Shown here: positions 43,517 to 53,005 of the stretch, in pieces | Layout of the letters: the number at the start of each line of letters is the position of its first letter | Numbering within the stretch: position 1 is the first letter of the stretch | Origin: Phycisphaerae bacterium | GTDB taxonomy: Bacteria > Planctomycetota > Phycisphaerae > Tepidisphaerales > Tepidisphaeraceae | Assembly: GCA_026004655.1 (NCBI GenBank) | Contig: BPJO01000005.1 | Span: forward strand, 1-64,000 | Direction of reading: 5' to 3' | DNA: 64,000 bases | Notes under the pieces: generated by a model | Databases searched by the model: none | What the model was told of the DNA's origin: nothing | Seen by the model: the letters and a program-made list of their open reading frames with translations, nothing else | Program-made: the position numbers and the translations under genes

Positions 43517-44475
43517 GATTGCTCCAGTAGTAGTTGGGCGTTTCGTTGGAACAGAGGGAGTTTAACCCGTTTCATCGCGGTATGACGGGTCAATTGTCGA
43601 TAGTCGTCCGGTGTCCATTCCAGGACTTTCTCCAATTCGACAGTGGCAGGGACGCGCGGACGAACGTCGGGGTCCTGACTCGAAGGGGCCTTGCGATTGA
43701 ACGGGCAAACTTCCTGACAGATATCACAGCCAAAAATCCATCCGTCGAGTTTGTCATGAAAAGACGGATCGATCGGATCTCTATGCTCGATCGTCAGGTA
43801 TGAAATGCATCGTGTCGCGTCCATCTGATAGGGAGCAAACAGCGCACCGGTCGGGCAAGCTTCCAGGCATCGTGTGCAACTGCCGCAATGATCCGGTTCG
43901 GGGGTATCAAAAGGCAATTCAAGGTCGGTCAGAATCTCGGCCAGGAAAATCCAGGATCCGATCCGTGGGGAAATAACGCACGTATTCTTACCCTGCCACC
44001 CGATCCCCGCCCGAACGGCCAGTTCACGCTCCATCACCGGCGCGGTATCGACACAAACTTTGGTCAATGCCCCGGGAAATGTTTCCCGGATCCAGTCCGC
44101 CAATCGGTGCAAACGATTTTTGACATAGATGTGATAATCAGTCCCGCGAGCGTAGCGTGCGATTTTGCCTGGTCGCAACGAAGATGAAGTCGAATCGGTT
44201 GTTGAAGCATCCTTGTCCTGATGATGGTAGTTCAAAGCTAGACAAATCACGCTCCGAGCAGGGGGAAAATAGACCCGTGGATCGAGCTTTTCCTCGATAC
44301 GCCGGGCCAGGTAATCCATCTGTCCGTGATAACCTCCGGAGATCCATCGCAGGTAGTAATCGCGGTAAGCCGAGGGATCCGCAGGGGCGATCCCGCACAG
44401 ATCAAATCCCAGCTCACCGGCTTTTTTTTTAATCCGCACAGCAGATGTCAGTTCGGTCGTCACAGGTTGAATCAT
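43513..44475 (-). CDS. queG: epoxyqueuosine reductase
   Basis: QueG reduces epoxyqueuosine to queuosine in tRNA using cobalamin and two [4Fe-4S] clusters. The N-terminal cobalamin-binding domain includes LGFDLCGIAPADPSAYRDYY and the GKIARYARGTDYHIYVKNRL segment with KVCVDTAPVMERELAVRAGI. The cluster motifs are CGSCTRCLEACPTGAL and CDICQEVCPFNRKA, together eight cysteines. At 320 residues the protein lacks the C-terminal HEAT-like domain of the longer E. coli form, as in many bacteria. It is coupled to the Dabb lipoprotein gene by an ATGA overlap. Confidence 0.95.
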   Translation of the reverse strand: MIQPVTTELTSAVRIKKKAGELGFDLCGIAPADPSAYRDYYLRWISGGYHGQMDYLARRIEEKLDPRVYFPPARSVICLALNYHHQDKDASTTDSTSSSLRPGKIARYARGTDYHIYVKNRLHRLADWIRETFPGALTKVCVDTAPVMERELAVRAGIGWQGKNTCVISPRIGSWIFLAEILTDLELPFDTPEPDHCGSCTRCLEACPTGALFAPYQMDATRCISYLTIEHRDPIDPSFHDKLDGWIFGCDICQEVCPFNRKAPSSQDPDVRPRVPATVELEKVLEWTPDDYRQLTRHTAMKRVKLPLFQRNAQLLLEQS

Positions 44476-44544
44476 ACCGTCAAATCTCGCAATGATCCCG
44501 GATCGGATTTGACGATTCGAGCGTTGTGACCGATTATCCGATGT

Positions 44545-45075
44545 ATGACTCGAGAAAAACTGATTGAACGGATCAAAAACCTAGCAGTGCTGCAAGGAGA
44601 GTTTACCCTCCGAAGCGGGAAAAAATCGCGATATTACATCGATAAATATCGATTCGAGACCCAGCCGGACGTATTATCCGCGTTGGGAAAGCTGTTTGCC
44701 CAAAAAGTCACTCCTGAGGTCGACCGTATTGCCGGTCCAGAACTAGGGGCTGTCTGCTTGGCAGCTGCCACGGCTATCGAGGCCAATAAACCCTTTGTCA
44801 TGGTCCGAAAAGCAGCCAAGGAGTACGGCACAACCAAAAAAATCGAAGGTGAACTCAAAGCGGGTGAAAAAGTCCTCTTGGTAGAGGACATTCTGACCAC
44901 CGGGGGCGCGGTCCTCGAAGCTGCCAAGTCCCTGACCGAAGCCGGGGCGATCATTGTCGGTATTGTTGGGGTGATTGATCGTCTCGAAGGTGCCCGTCAC
45001 AACATCGAGTCCGCCGGATTCAAGATGGACGCACTATTCACCGTCGCCGACTTGGGGATCGAAGGTCCGCATTAA
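44545..45075 (+). CDS. pyrE: orotate phosphoribosyltransferase
   Basis: PyrE joins orotate and PRPP to form OMP in pyrimidine synthesis. The N-terminus (GEFTLRSGKKSRYYIDKYRF) has the orotate-site residues, FVMVRKAAKEYGTTKKIEGE is the flexible catalytic loop and VLLVEDILTTGGAVLEAAKS is the PRPP-binding motif. The length (176 residues) is at the short end but the domain is complete. It starts 70 bases from the divergent queG gene and ends in a strong terminator. Confidence 0.95.
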   Translation: MTREKLIERIKNLAVLQGEFTLRSGKKSRYYIDKYRFETQPDVLSALGKLFAQKVTPEVDRIAGPELGAVCLAAATAIEANKPFVMVRKAAKEYGTTKKIEGELKAGEKVLLVEDILTTGGAVLEAAKSLTEAGAIIVGIVGVIDRLEGARHNIESAGFKMDALFTVADLGIEGPH

Positions 45076-45109
45076 TCAATCCACACGGTCGCGACGGCTT
45101 GGGAAAAAA

Positions 45110-45147
45110 ACGCCCGCCAGAATGAGTTCTGACGGGCGTGACTGTTT
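45110..45147. terminator. bidirectional terminator between pyrE and the LENRQLLA protein gene
   Basis: ACGCCCGCCAGAA pairs with TTCTGACGGGCGT (13 bp with one mismatch) around a TGAG loop. A-rich sequence (GGGAAAAAAA) before and T-rich sequence (GACTGTTTTTA) after let it work on both strands between convergent genes. Confidence 0.9.
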
Positions 45148-45169
45148 TTAGAAACTGTTCGATCAAAAA

Positions 45170-46675
45170 TCAGAAGGTGAGTTTGAGCAATTCACCCATA
45201 CGGATGTACACCACGTCGGTGAGGATCTGGTTGCGGGTATCCAGATTATTCTGGACGACGGATCCGAGGGTTGAGGTGTTGGTTCCGGTTCCGATGATGT
45301 TATTGATAATCGCGGAGGCAATGGCGTTGCCGGGCGTTCCACCGGACGAGAACCCTCGGAAGACGTATTCTCGACGGACCCAGTTCTCAAAGCTGTTGAC
45401 GAGTGTGGAATCGCCGTAGCTGCCCGGATCCGTTTTGGCGCCGGGGAAGACATTCCCGTCATTGGTCAGAGCCGGTGCTTTGTAAATGCCGCCGTAGGGG
45501 AACAATCCTTTACCGGAGTTGAGAATCGCCAAAGCTTGTTCGTTGAGTTTGTTGACCAGGGACGTCCCGTTGGCGACAAACGCACCGTTGACCATCGCTT
45601 GCTGGATGTAGACGGTGACCTGGACCGTGTTGGCGATGATTTCTTCGTCCTGTGAATTGGGGGGCGTTCCGTCGCCACTTTGCGATCCGGGAAGATCCTG
45701 GTGGATGGCTTCGTGGGCCAAAACGGCGGAGAGTGCACGGAAGTCTTCGCCCGCAAAGGTCGGACGGATCTTGAGCGACAACCGTCCGCCCGCACTGAGC
45801 TTGGTTTCACTGATCGGTGCAGAAGCACTGATCGTGCTATCAAAGGCGATGGACGTATACCGGTTGTTCGTGGTGTTGTTTTTGCCCAAATAGGATCCGA
45901 TCGCCGGTTCGGCAGCAGTCCCGACTAGCGAAACAATAGCCGCACGGAGGTTGGCACTGGGTACATACGTGGCGTTGGTGCTGTCATCGAACAACGCCAT
46001 CGCGCTGTTCTTTTGAGCGGCGGTAATAATGCCTTGGCTGACCTTTGCCGACAGGAAGGCATCGAGGTTGGTTCGGACCGAGGCGGCGCTCGGTTCGGTG
46101 TTGGCGACGGTCGGGTTGGGAGCGGCGCTATAAGTGTCTTTGGTGAAATACGATAGATCAGTCGGCACCCAGTTCCGGTTGGCCATCGTATAACGGGGTT
46201 TGTTCTGTCCGCGTTCAAACGTGATGGTTTTGGCAGCGGAAGTACCATCATAGACGACGGAATTACCTTTGGTGTCGGTCAAAGCACCTGCGTAGATGAA
46301 CAACCGGCTGCCTTTACGGATCAGTCGGTCGGTGATGATCGTGAGCACGCGTCCGTCCACGGGGTCTCGGGTGATGGTCATTCCGACGGTGACTTTGCGT
46401 TGTTGACCGGGGTTTAGAAGATCATTGGCGTATCCGAACGACCGGATCAGACTGGCATCCTGGAGTCGGACGGTCTTGGTAAAGGCGATGGTGATACGGT
46501 TGCTGTTGAGGGCGTTACCGCTTCCATCGACCCGTTTGGCGATTTTGATACCAAGCAGGGGTAATTGGATAGCCGCCAAGAGTTGGCGGTTTTCCAGGGT
46601 TTCAACGGTGGCCGCTGAAGCCATGGCTACAGAACGGGATTTACTATCGGACGAACCGAGCAATCGGCTAAACAT
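45170..46675 (-). CDS. secreted LENRQLLA-motif protein with HExxH metalloprotease-like site
   Basis: The N-terminus (TVETLENRQLLAA near residue 23) has the planctomycete extracellular sorting motif. An Ig-like segment of about 120 residues follows (SNRITIAFTKTVRLQDASLI and TITRDPVDGRVLTIITDRLI), then a long helical region. Near residue 320 it has SAVLAHEAIHQDLPGSQSGD with an H-E-x-x-H zinc motif, and downstream DEEIIANTVQVTVYIQQ could give the third Glu ligand, as in gluzincins. I do not recognise the peptidase family. The protein of 501 residues lacks membrane helices and is likely exported. The ATG at 46675 has an AAAGGAAT ribosome site. Confidence 0.8.
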   Translation of the reverse strand: MFSRLLGSSDSKSRSVAMASAATVETLENRQLLAAIQLPLLGIKIAKRVDGSGNALNSNRITIAFTKTVRLQDASLIRSFGYANDLLNPGQQRKVTVGMTITRDPVDGRVLTIITDRLIRKGSRLFIYAGALTDTKGNSVVYDGTSAAKTITFERGQNKPRYTMANRNWVPTDLSYFTKDTYSAAPNPTVANTEPSAASVRTNLDAFLSAKVSQGIITAAQKNSAMALFDDSTNATYVPSANLRAAIVSLVGTAAEPAIGSYLGKNNTTNNRYTSIAFDSTISASAPISETKLSAGGRLSLKIRPTFAGEDFRALSAVLAHEAIHQDLPGSQSGDGTPPNSQDEEIIANTVQVTVYIQQAMVNGAFVANGTSLVNKLNEQALAILNSGKGLFPYGGIYKAPALTNDGNVFPGAKTDPGSYGDSTLVNSFENWVRREYVFRGFSSGGTPGNAIASAIINNIIGTGTNTSTLGSVVQNNLDTRNQILTDVVYIRMGELLKLTF

Positions 46676-47107
46676 AAGGTGTATTCCTTTCTTGAATCAA
46701 CGCGATGTTAGATGAAATATGATCGACAAACAACGACGGGTCAAAAATGGGTGTTGAAACTAAAGTTCAGTTTGTTTGATACTTTCGCGATTCATTGGTT
46801 ATGGTCGATATCATTCGACGCCATGTGAAACTGGGTAAAATACATTGAAGTGGTCACCTCAGAGTAAACATCCGGTCGTACATGTCTAATTATCGAACGA
46901 AGACCTCCTGACTCTTGTTACAAATATTTTCAGATTTGTCTTATTCACCGGGCATTAAACCCGTTACGTGGTGATTAAGAGTGAGATGACGCGAACGCTT
47001 CCCTTACAAATTAAATGCCCGGGATTTGCAAAAAGCTGACACACCGTTATAGTCTGTCCAATACTCCCGCGTGGCGGGGGGTTTGAGACAGGTGAGGTGG
47101 ATAGCAC
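46676..47107. other. 432-bp intergenic region between the secreted protein gene and acpP
   Basis: No credible gene is present. The region is AT-rich and divergent, so it should contain promoters of the secreted protein gene (minus) and the acpP operon (plus). Near acpP a CCCGC-GTG-GCGGG hairpin (about 47067-47080) precedes the GGTGAGGTGG ribosome site. Confidence 0.5.
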
Positions 47108-47347
47108 ATGGACGAAATTGAAACCAAGGTCATCGAAATCGTGAGCGAACAGATGGGCGTAGACAAGGGTGAAATCACCCGAGATACCCATTTTATCAAC
47201 GACCTGAATGCCGATTCCCTCGACACGGTCGAACTTGTCATGGAGTTCGAGGATGAGTTCGAATTGTCGATCCCCGAGGATGAGGCTGCGAAGATCCAGA
47301 CCGTCGGCCAGGCGATCGATTATATCCGCGAACACGGGAACAAATAA
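47108..47347 (+). CDS. acpP: acyl carrier protein
   Basis: AcpP carries fatty-acid intermediates on a 4'-phosphopantetheine arm attached to the serine of the D-S-L motif, seen here in [20 protein letters not shown] near residue 37. The protein is short (79 residues), acidic and helical, as expected. The ribosome site is GGTGAGGTGG. fabF follows after 98 bases, the standard bacterial pairing. Confidence 0.98.
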   Translation: MDEIETKVIEIVSEQMGVDKGEITRDTHFINDLNADSLDTVELVMEFEDEFELSIPEDEAAKIQTVGQAIDYIREHGNK

Positions 47348-47445
47348 GTTTTACCGCGGCCAGTGAGGGCGGTCTTGACACCCTAAAGCCTCGGCTTATT
47401 GGCCTGAAGCTCATTAAGACAACCGTTTTAGAACTTGATCTAGCC

Positions 47446-48687
47446 ATGAAGCATCGCCGTGTCGTGATTACCGGCTTAGGACTGGTCACCTCCCTAGGTG
47501 AATCGGTGGAGGAGGTCTGGGAAAGCCTGTGTTCGGGTCGTAGCGGGATCAAACCAGTCACCCGTTTCGATTTTTCAGATTTTCCAGTCCGGTTCGGCGG
47601 CGAGTGTACGGATTTTGATGTCACTCGTTATGACGTCGATACCAAAGAAGCCCGACGTCTTGACCGTTTTGCCCAGTTCGCTTTGGCTGCTTCGATCAGT
47701 GCCATCAAAGATTCGGGGATTGATTTCAAATCAGAAGATCCGTACCGCTGCGGGGTCCTGATCGGATCAGGAATCGGGGGGATCGAGACACTCGAAGAGC
47801 AGTGTGGCGTTTTGAACGCCCGGGGCGTGACGCGGGTCAGTCCGTTTACGGTTCCACGTCTAATGGCCAATGCTGCCAGTGGAAACGTTTCGATCCAGTT
47901 CGGTCTGAAGGGTCCCAACACTGCTGTGGTGACGGCGTGTGCGACCGGCTCCAATGCCATTGGGGACGCAGCCCGTCTGATCGATAACAACTTAGCCGAG
48001 ATCATGATCGCCGGCGGGTCTGAAGCCGCCTTGTGTCGAGTCGGAATGGCCAGCTTTATTGCAGCTAGGGCGTTGTCTACTCGGAATGATGCCCCAGAAC
48101 AAGCCAGTCGGCCTTGGGACAAGGACCGAGACGGGTTCGTTATGGGTGAGGGTGCGGGGATTGTTGTTTTGGAAGAATACGAACACGCCCGTCAGCGCGG
48201 AGCCAGGATCTATGCCGAATTAGTCGGTTATGGAATGAGTGCCGATGCCAATCATATCACCGCGCCCTGTGCGGACGGGGAAGGGGCTGCGATGGCGATG
48301 CGGTTGGCGCTTCAGGACGCGGGCGTCAATCCCGATCAGGTCAATTACATTAACGCTCACGGTACGAGTACCACCTTAGGCGATGTGGCAGAGACCAAAG
48401 CCGTTAAACGGACCTTTGGTGAACATGCTCGTAAACTCAAAATCTCCTCCACCAAAAGTCAATTGGGGCACCTGCTAGGGGCCAGCGGGGGAGTCGAAGC
48501 GATCTTTACCGCGCTAGCGGTTCACAAGAATCTGATTCCGCCTACCATTAACCTGGAAAATCCCGATGACGAATGTGATCTGGATTACACCCCCAAAACC
48601 CCGCGTGAATTGCCGGTCCACTATGCCATGAGCAATTCTTTCGGGTTCGGCGGTCACAACGCCAGTCTACTGTTTAAAAAATGCTGA
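47446..48687 (+). CDS. fabF: beta-ketoacyl-ACP synthase II
   Basis: FabF elongates fatty acids by condensing acyl-ACP with malonyl-ACP. The catalytic triad is intact: Cys in NTAVVTACATGSNAIGDAAR near residue 166, His in NYINAHGTSTTLGDVAETKA and His in STKSQLGHLLGASGGVEAIF. The N-terminal RRVVITGLGLVTSLGESVEE and the C-terminal AMSNSFGFGGHNASLLFKK are standard. The length of 413 residues is normal for the type. It is downstream of acpP in the same operon. Confidence 0.97.
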   Translation: MKHRRVVITGLGLVTSLGESVEEVWESLCSGRSGIKPVTRFDFSDFPVRFGGECTDFDVTRYDVDTKEARRLDRFAQFALAASISAIKDSGIDFKSEDPYRCGVLIGSGIGGIETLEEQCGVLNARGVTRVSPFTVPRLMANAASGNVSIQFGLKGPNTAVVTACATGSNAIGDAARLIDNNLAEIMIAGGSEAALCRVGMASFIAARALSTRNDAPEQASRPWDKDRDGFVMGEGAGIVVLEEYEHARQRGARIYAELVGYGMSADANHITAPCADGEGAAMAMRLALQDAGVNPDQVNYINAHGTSTTLGDVAETKAVKRTFGEHARKLKISSTKSQLGHLLGASGGVEAIFTALAVHKNLIPPTINLENPDDECDLDYTPKTPRELPVHYAMSNSFGFGGHNASLLFKKC

Positions 48688-48797
48688 TTCCTGGGTCATC
48701 CAGACCGGTTCACGCGATTCCTCCTCTTGCTGACGGACTAAGAATAGTCAATACTGGTCGTTTGTCGTGCCGATAATACAAGCAAAGGATTGCTAGC

Positions 48798-49103
48798 ATG
48801 GCCGTTCTACCCGCCCGTCCCATTTCCCGGGCTCGCCCGTCCGGCGAGATCCAACGGATCCTGCGGTTGCAGGTCCCGGTCATCGTCAAACTGGCCGAGC
48901 GTAAGTTTTCCTGTGCGGAGGTTTTACGGATTCAGGTCGGTTCGATTCTGGAGTTTAACAAGTCCTCCGATGAGCCTTTGGAGCTGATGATCAACAACAA
49001 ATCCATTGCCTTAGGTGAAGCCGTCAAAGTGGGGGAAAACTTCGGTATCAAATTGATCCAGATCGGGGATGTTCGATCGGTAATTCGTTCGATGGGCAAA
49101 TGA
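48798..49103 (+). CDS. fliN: FliN-like flagellar motor switch protein (SpoA domain)
   Basis: FliN forms part of the C-ring of the flagellar motor. The 101-residue product is mainly one SpoA domain: ILRLQVPVIVKLAERKFSCA, VLRIQVGSILEFNKSSDEPL, LELMINNKSIALGEAVKVGE and NFGIKLIQIGDVRSVI, the core FliN/FliM C-terminal signature with IxxGxVLxL...N...A.GEVV replaced by close equivalents. A short basic leader comes before. It could also be a secretion-type SctQ/YscQ fragment, but together with the flagellin at 5 kb the flagellar role is more likely. No other flagellar genes lie near it. Confidence 0.82.
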   Translation: MAVLPARPISRARPSGEIQRILRLQVPVIVKLAERKFSCAEVLRIQVGSILEFNKSSDEPLELMINNKSIALGEAVKVGENFGIKLIQIGDVRSVIRSMGK

Positions 49104-49115
49104 ATCCGGTTGGTT

Positions 49116-50408
49116 TCAGAACCCGGAAACCTTTGTCAGAAGACGATGGGCCAGTTCCAACGCCTGCTCAGATGTATGGATGCGGTTTTCGAGTTGAGCA
49201 TCATACACCTGGTCGAGAACACGTTTGAAATCCGGTCCCGGGGCATATCCCGCAGCCACCAGATGATCACCAGTCAGAATCGGGGGGGGGGCACAGTCGG
49301 CCGGAGAATAGGATCGGAGTTTTTCCAAAGCCTGTTGAACTCGGTCAGGCGCAAAACCTGCTTTTAAAAGAGCTTGCAACACAATCCGGGCAGAATCGGC
49401 GTATCGGTCCGCGCAGGCCCGTTTGGTCGTAGCGACCGTCCATTGTCGTGTATGTAACAGCCGATGGACCAGTCCAGCCGTTCCAGTCATCTCGTCGCAT
49501 TCCTGATTGCTCAGCTTCAGTTTTTGCCTTAATCCGTTGACCAGTCCGGAGATCTCCGTAGACGAAAAATTGCCCAAAAGATCCTGCCTAGCGCCACCGC
49601 CTTGCCATCGTGTGTCGATTGCTAGGCACATAAGACCTATGGGAAAACGTACCGGTTCTACGGGCAAAGACAGAGTAAGCGACCGTTCCGTCAAAAGGGA
49701 TTCGACCGGACAGGCAATTCCCGTCATCGGTTCGAGCAGCCGATGCTCCCAAAGCAGATGAAATGCCTTTGTCCGAGTCGATGGAGGAAGCATTCGTCGC
49801 AGCTCCTCGGCTACACGCTCGCCGCTGATCCGTGTTATCAAAGGTGCATCCTGGCAAATAGTTTCAGAAGTCGATGGGTCAATGGTCAGGTCAAACCGGG
49901 CTGCGAACCGAACAGCCCGGAGCATACGCAGGTGATCTTCCTCAAACCGTTGTTTGGGATCACCAATGGCACGCAGAATGCGGGCTTCTAAGTCTTTCAA
50001 TCCACCGACATAATCAATCACGTGGTCGCTGATCGGGTCGTAAAACAAACCGTTGATTGTGAAATCCCGCCTTCGAGCGTCTTCTTCGGCAGACGCAAAT
50101 CGTACCGTTTCGGGGTGTCGTCCGTCTTTGTAAATCCCGTCGCTGCGAAATGTTGCTACTTCGATCTGGTCTCTTCCGAATCGAACCAGGATAACTCCAA
50201 ACATCTGTCCGACCGCTCGGGTATTCTTGAACAGCTCACGTACGCGTTGGGGAGGCGCATCGGTAGCGACATCCACGTCATCGGCTTGTAGACCCAGCAA
50301 TTTGTCCCGGACACACCCCCCAGCGAAGTACGCAACGTGTCCGGCTTCTCGAAGTGTCCGGATGACTTCAAATCCTTTGTCCCAAACCGAACCCGTTGGT
50401 CTGTTCAT
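49116..50408 (-). CDS. tRNA nucleotidyltransferase/poly(A) polymerase family protein
   Basis: This class II nucleotidyltransferase adds CCA to tRNAs or poly(A) to RNA. The catalytic head shows HVAYFAGGCVRDKLLGLQAD, DVDVATDAPPQRVRELF with the metal Asp pair, FGVILVRFGRDQIEVATFR and ARRRDFTINGLFYDP. The RNA-binding neck contains DHLRMLRAVRFAARFDLTID. The C-terminal tail ends with ILTGDHLVAAGYAPGPDFKR, common in Cca proteins. The ATG at 50408 (430 residues) fits the family; the longer track start does not. Cca and PcnB cannot be told apart from sequence alone. Confidence 0.93.
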   Translation of the reverse strand: MNRPTGSVWDKGFEVIRTLREAGHVAYFAGGCVRDKLLGLQADDVDVATDAPPQRVRELFKNTRAVGQMFGVILVRFGRDQIEVATFRSDGIYKDGRHPETVRFASAEEDARRRDFTINGLFYDPISDHVIDYVGGLKDLEARILRAIGDPKQRFEEDHLRMLRAVRFAARFDLTIDPSTSETICQDAPLITRISGERVAEELRRMLPPSTRTKAFHLLWEHRLLEPMTGIACPVESLLTERSLTLSLPVEPVRFPIGLMCLAIDTRWQGGGARQDLLGNFSSTEISGLVNGLRQKLKLSNQECDEMTGTAGLVHRLLHTRQWTVATTKRACADRYADSARIVLQALLKAGFAPDRVQQALEKLRSYSPADCAPPPILTGDHLVAAGYAPGPDFKRVLDQVYDAQLENRIHTSEQALELAHRLLTKVSGF

Positions 50409-50678
50409 ACAATCTGTTTTTACCACCCCGGGTCGGTCTTGGCACTTCATATCCGTGTGACACCTTCGGATCATCCCGGGGTCGGACCAAAACGACATGC
50501 CATTTTATCGTATAAGTAATTTATCTATAAAGATTTAAGAAGTAAGTTCGGATAAGCCATCTGTGGAAAAGTTGCGTCAGATGAAAAAAAAATGAAATAA
50601 TCCGATTCCAACGCGGCCGGTCGTTGTCAGTACATCTGAAAGTCGTCACTATTGGGTGCAATATCGTTGGGAGTTCTT

Positions 50679-51827
50679 ATGGATGTTTTGCGGATGATCC
50701 GTGGTGTCATCGGTTTGGCTTGTTTGGGAATCGCCAGTTTTGCCTGCGCTCAGCAGTATCCTGCCACGATTCAAACTCGGGATTACACGTTGAAAGTTGA
50801 ACTGTTGACCAACCAGGTGAAAAACCCCTGGTCGATTGTCTGGATCGATACGGATCATGCGTTGATTACAGAGAAAAATGGGGGTCTTCGACTTTGGTCC
50901 AAAGGACGGTTGCTTCCGAACCCTGTTCAAGGTACACCGGTGGTCAATAGTAGCGGTCAGGGGGGATTGTTGGATGTCGCTGTTGACCCGGATTACAAAC
51001 AAAACGGGTGGGTCTATCTAAGTTACAGTCATGTGATCGGTGACCAACCAAAAGGTCCGGCGATGACCCGAATCGTCCGTGGCAAAATCAAAAACGGGGC
51101 TTGGTCCGACCAACAGGTCCTGTTCCAAGCCAAACCCGAACATTATCGCAACGGAGGGGTGCATTTCGGGTGTCGCATCGTCTTTGATTCTCAGAATCAT
51201 CTGTATTTTGCCATCGGTGAGCGTGGGAATCAGGATGATGCCCAGCGGCTGGACCGTCCGAATGGAAAAATCCATCGAATCAATCGCGACGGTTCGATCC
51301 CTAAAGACAACCCGTTTGTCGGTCAGCCCGGGGTTTATGAAAGCATCTGGTGTTTTGGCAATCGAAATCCTCAAGGACTGGTGATCGATCCGGAAACCGG
51401 TGACATCTGGTCCACCGAGCACGGTCCCATGGGAGGTGACGAATTAAATTGGATTCGTCCGGGGGTCAATTATGGCTGGCCCATCATTACGTACGGGAAA
51501 AATTACAACGGTACGCCTGTCGGACAAGGGATCACCGAACGGGAGGGTCTGGAACAACCCGTCAAACAGTGGACGCCCTCACCGGCGTTGTGTGGTTTGG
51601 ACATCGTTCGAGGGGATCCGTTTCCCAAATGGAAGGGCAACTTGTTGGCTGGGGCACTGAAGTTCGGCGAAGTGAAACGGATCGAGATTCGGGATCATCA
51701 ATATGTCGCGGAAGAAGTGATCCTCAAAGGAATGGGTCGAGTGCGTGACGTGGTCGTGGCGCCGGACGGAAGCATTCATGTTGTGTTGAACGGACCTGAC
51801 GCGATCCTCAAGCTATCTCGTCAGTAA
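50679..51827 (+). CDS. PQQ-dependent sugar dehydrogenase (aldose sugar dehydrogenase-like)
   Basis: The enzyme has a six-bladed propeller of the soluble glucose dehydrogenase/Asd/YliI family. The signal peptide (GVIGLACLGIASFACAQ) is followed by PWSIVWIDTDHALITEKNGG, GQGGLLDVAVDPDYKQNGWV, the catalytic-type GGVHFGCRIVFDSQNHLYFA, GERGNQDDAQRLDRPNGKIH, IWCFGNRNPQGLVIDPETGD, STEHGPMGGDELNWIRPGVN and YGWPIITYGKNYNGTPVGQG. Catalytic His (GGVHFG) and PQQ- and Ca-binding residues appear conserved. It should act in the periplasm, if the cell has PQQ. I used the ATG at 50679 because it starts the signal peptide. Confidence 0.92.
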   Translation: MDVLRMIRGVIGLACLGIASFACAQQYPATIQTRDYTLKVELLTNQVKNPWSIVWIDTDHALITEKNGGLRLWSKGRLLPNPVQGTPVVNSSGQGGLLDVAVDPDYKQNGWVYLSYSHVIGDQPKGPAMTRIVRGKIKNGAWSDQQVLFQAKPEHYRNGGVHFGCRIVFDSQNHLYFAIGERGNQDDAQRLDRPNGKIHRINRDGSIPKDNPFVGQPGVYESIWCFGNRNPQGLVIDPETGDIWSTEHGPMGGDELNWIRPGVNYGWPIITYGKNYNGTPVGQGITEREGLEQPVKQWTPSPALCGLDIVRGDPFPKWKGNLLAGALKFGEVKRIEIRDHQYVAEEVILKGMGRVRDVVVAPDGSIHVVLNGPDAILKLSRQ

Positions 51828-51877
51828 GTTCTTTCGAAGATCAGATGATACCGTGTTGGTCGAACCTGTTTATTTTG

Positions 51878-52897
51878 TCACCAGGCATAGGCTTCGGGCG
51901 CTTGATGACGGGTCCAGTCGCTGATGCCTTCATCGGTAATCCCTTTGGGTCCGGGCCAGATTCGGTCCAGCGCTTTCAGCTGGTCGTCTGAGAGCTTGAT
52001 TTCTAAAGCCCGCAGGCTGTCGTTGAGTTGCTCGATCGTGCGTGGTCCGATGATCGGGGCAGTGACAGCCGGGTGATGCAAAGTCCATGCCAACGCAACG
52101 TGCGCGGGTTTTTCACCCAATTCCCGGCAAAACGCTTCCCATTTTTCGAGACGGGGTCGTTCTTTGTCGATTTTCTTTTGGGCAAGATCACCCGCCCGTC
52201 GGCCTTTCTCCATTTTTTCTAGGGCCCCACCCAAAATGCCCCCGTCCAACGGACTCCAAGGGATCACGCCAAGCCCGTAATTCATGGCTGCTGGCAAAAC
52301 CTCCAGCTCCACCCAACGACAGGCCAGCGAATATTTTGATTGTTCACTGACCAAACCCATGAAATGGCGTCGTTTGGCGGATTCGCTGGCTTGGGCGATA
52401 TGCCAGGCAGCAAAATTACTCGAACCGACATAAATGACTTTTCCCTGTCGGACGAGGATTTCAAATGCTTCCCAAATTTCGTCCCAGGGGGTCTGTCGGG
52501 AGATGTGGTGCATCTGATAAAGATCGATGTAGTCGGTTCGTAGACGCTTGAGAGAGTTTTCGCACGCCCGTCGGATCTTGACCGCGCTGAGTCCGCGATC
52601 CATGGTCCAATCCTTCTCGTCAGTGCGCATGTCTCCGAACACTTTGGTAGCCAGGATCGTTTTTTCTCGACGGTGACCTCCTTGTGCGAACCATCGTCCG
52701 ATGATCTGCTCGGTCAGGCCTTCACCTTTTTGCCAACCATAAACGTCGGCTGTATCAAAAAAGTTAATTCCTAGTTCATGGGCCTTATCCATCTGTTGGT
52801 GCGCTTCGGTTTCGGACGTATGGGGTCCATAGTTCATGGTTCCGAGACAAAGTCGGGATACTTTCAGTCCGGTTCTTCCCAAAGTGGTGTATTGCAT
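51878..52897 (-). CDS. aldo/keto reductase
   Basis: The protein of 339 residues has the NADPH-dependent (alpha/beta)8 barrel of the AKR family. Catalytic tetrad: Asp and Tyr in INFFDTADVYGWQKGEGLTE, Lys in KTILATKVFGDMRTDE and His in IDLYQMHHISRQTPWDEIWE. VGSSNFAAWHIAQA and VTAPIIGPRTIEQLNDSLRA (the NADPH phosphate loop) are standard. LGRTGLKVSRLCLGTMNYG at the N-terminus places it in the YajO/Gld-like group. It is a single gene convergent with the PQQ-type dehydrogenase; substrate is unknown. Confidence 0.95.
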   Translation of the reverse strand: MQYTTLGRTGLKVSRLCLGTMNYGPHTSETEAHQQMDKAHELGINFFDTADVYGWQKGEGLTEQIIGRWFAQGGHRREKTILATKVFGDMRTDEKDWTMDRGLSAVKIRRACENSLKRLRTDYIDLYQMHHISRQTPWDEIWEAFEILVRQGKVIYVGSSNFAAWHIAQASESAKRRHFMGLVSEQSKYSLACRWVELEVLPAAMNYGLGVIPWSPLDGGILGGALEKMEKGRRAGDLAQKKIDKERPRLEKWEAFCRELGEKPAHVALAWTLHHPAVTAPIIGPRTIEQLNDSLRALEIKLSDDQLKALDRIWPGPKGITDEGISDWTRHQAPEAYAW

Positions 52898-53005
52898 ACG
52901 AAATCTCTCTGATGCTTTTACAAGTCAGAATCGACAGTGTTGTCAGTAAAACTCATGATCCAAGGGATTAAATCGGTTATGAATTTTGATCGAATAGGGT
53001 CAGAA

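Noticed and set aside
50555-50575. TGTGGAAAA as a DnaA box in an AT-rich gap
   Set aside because: It is a single copy with one mismatch and no companion site.
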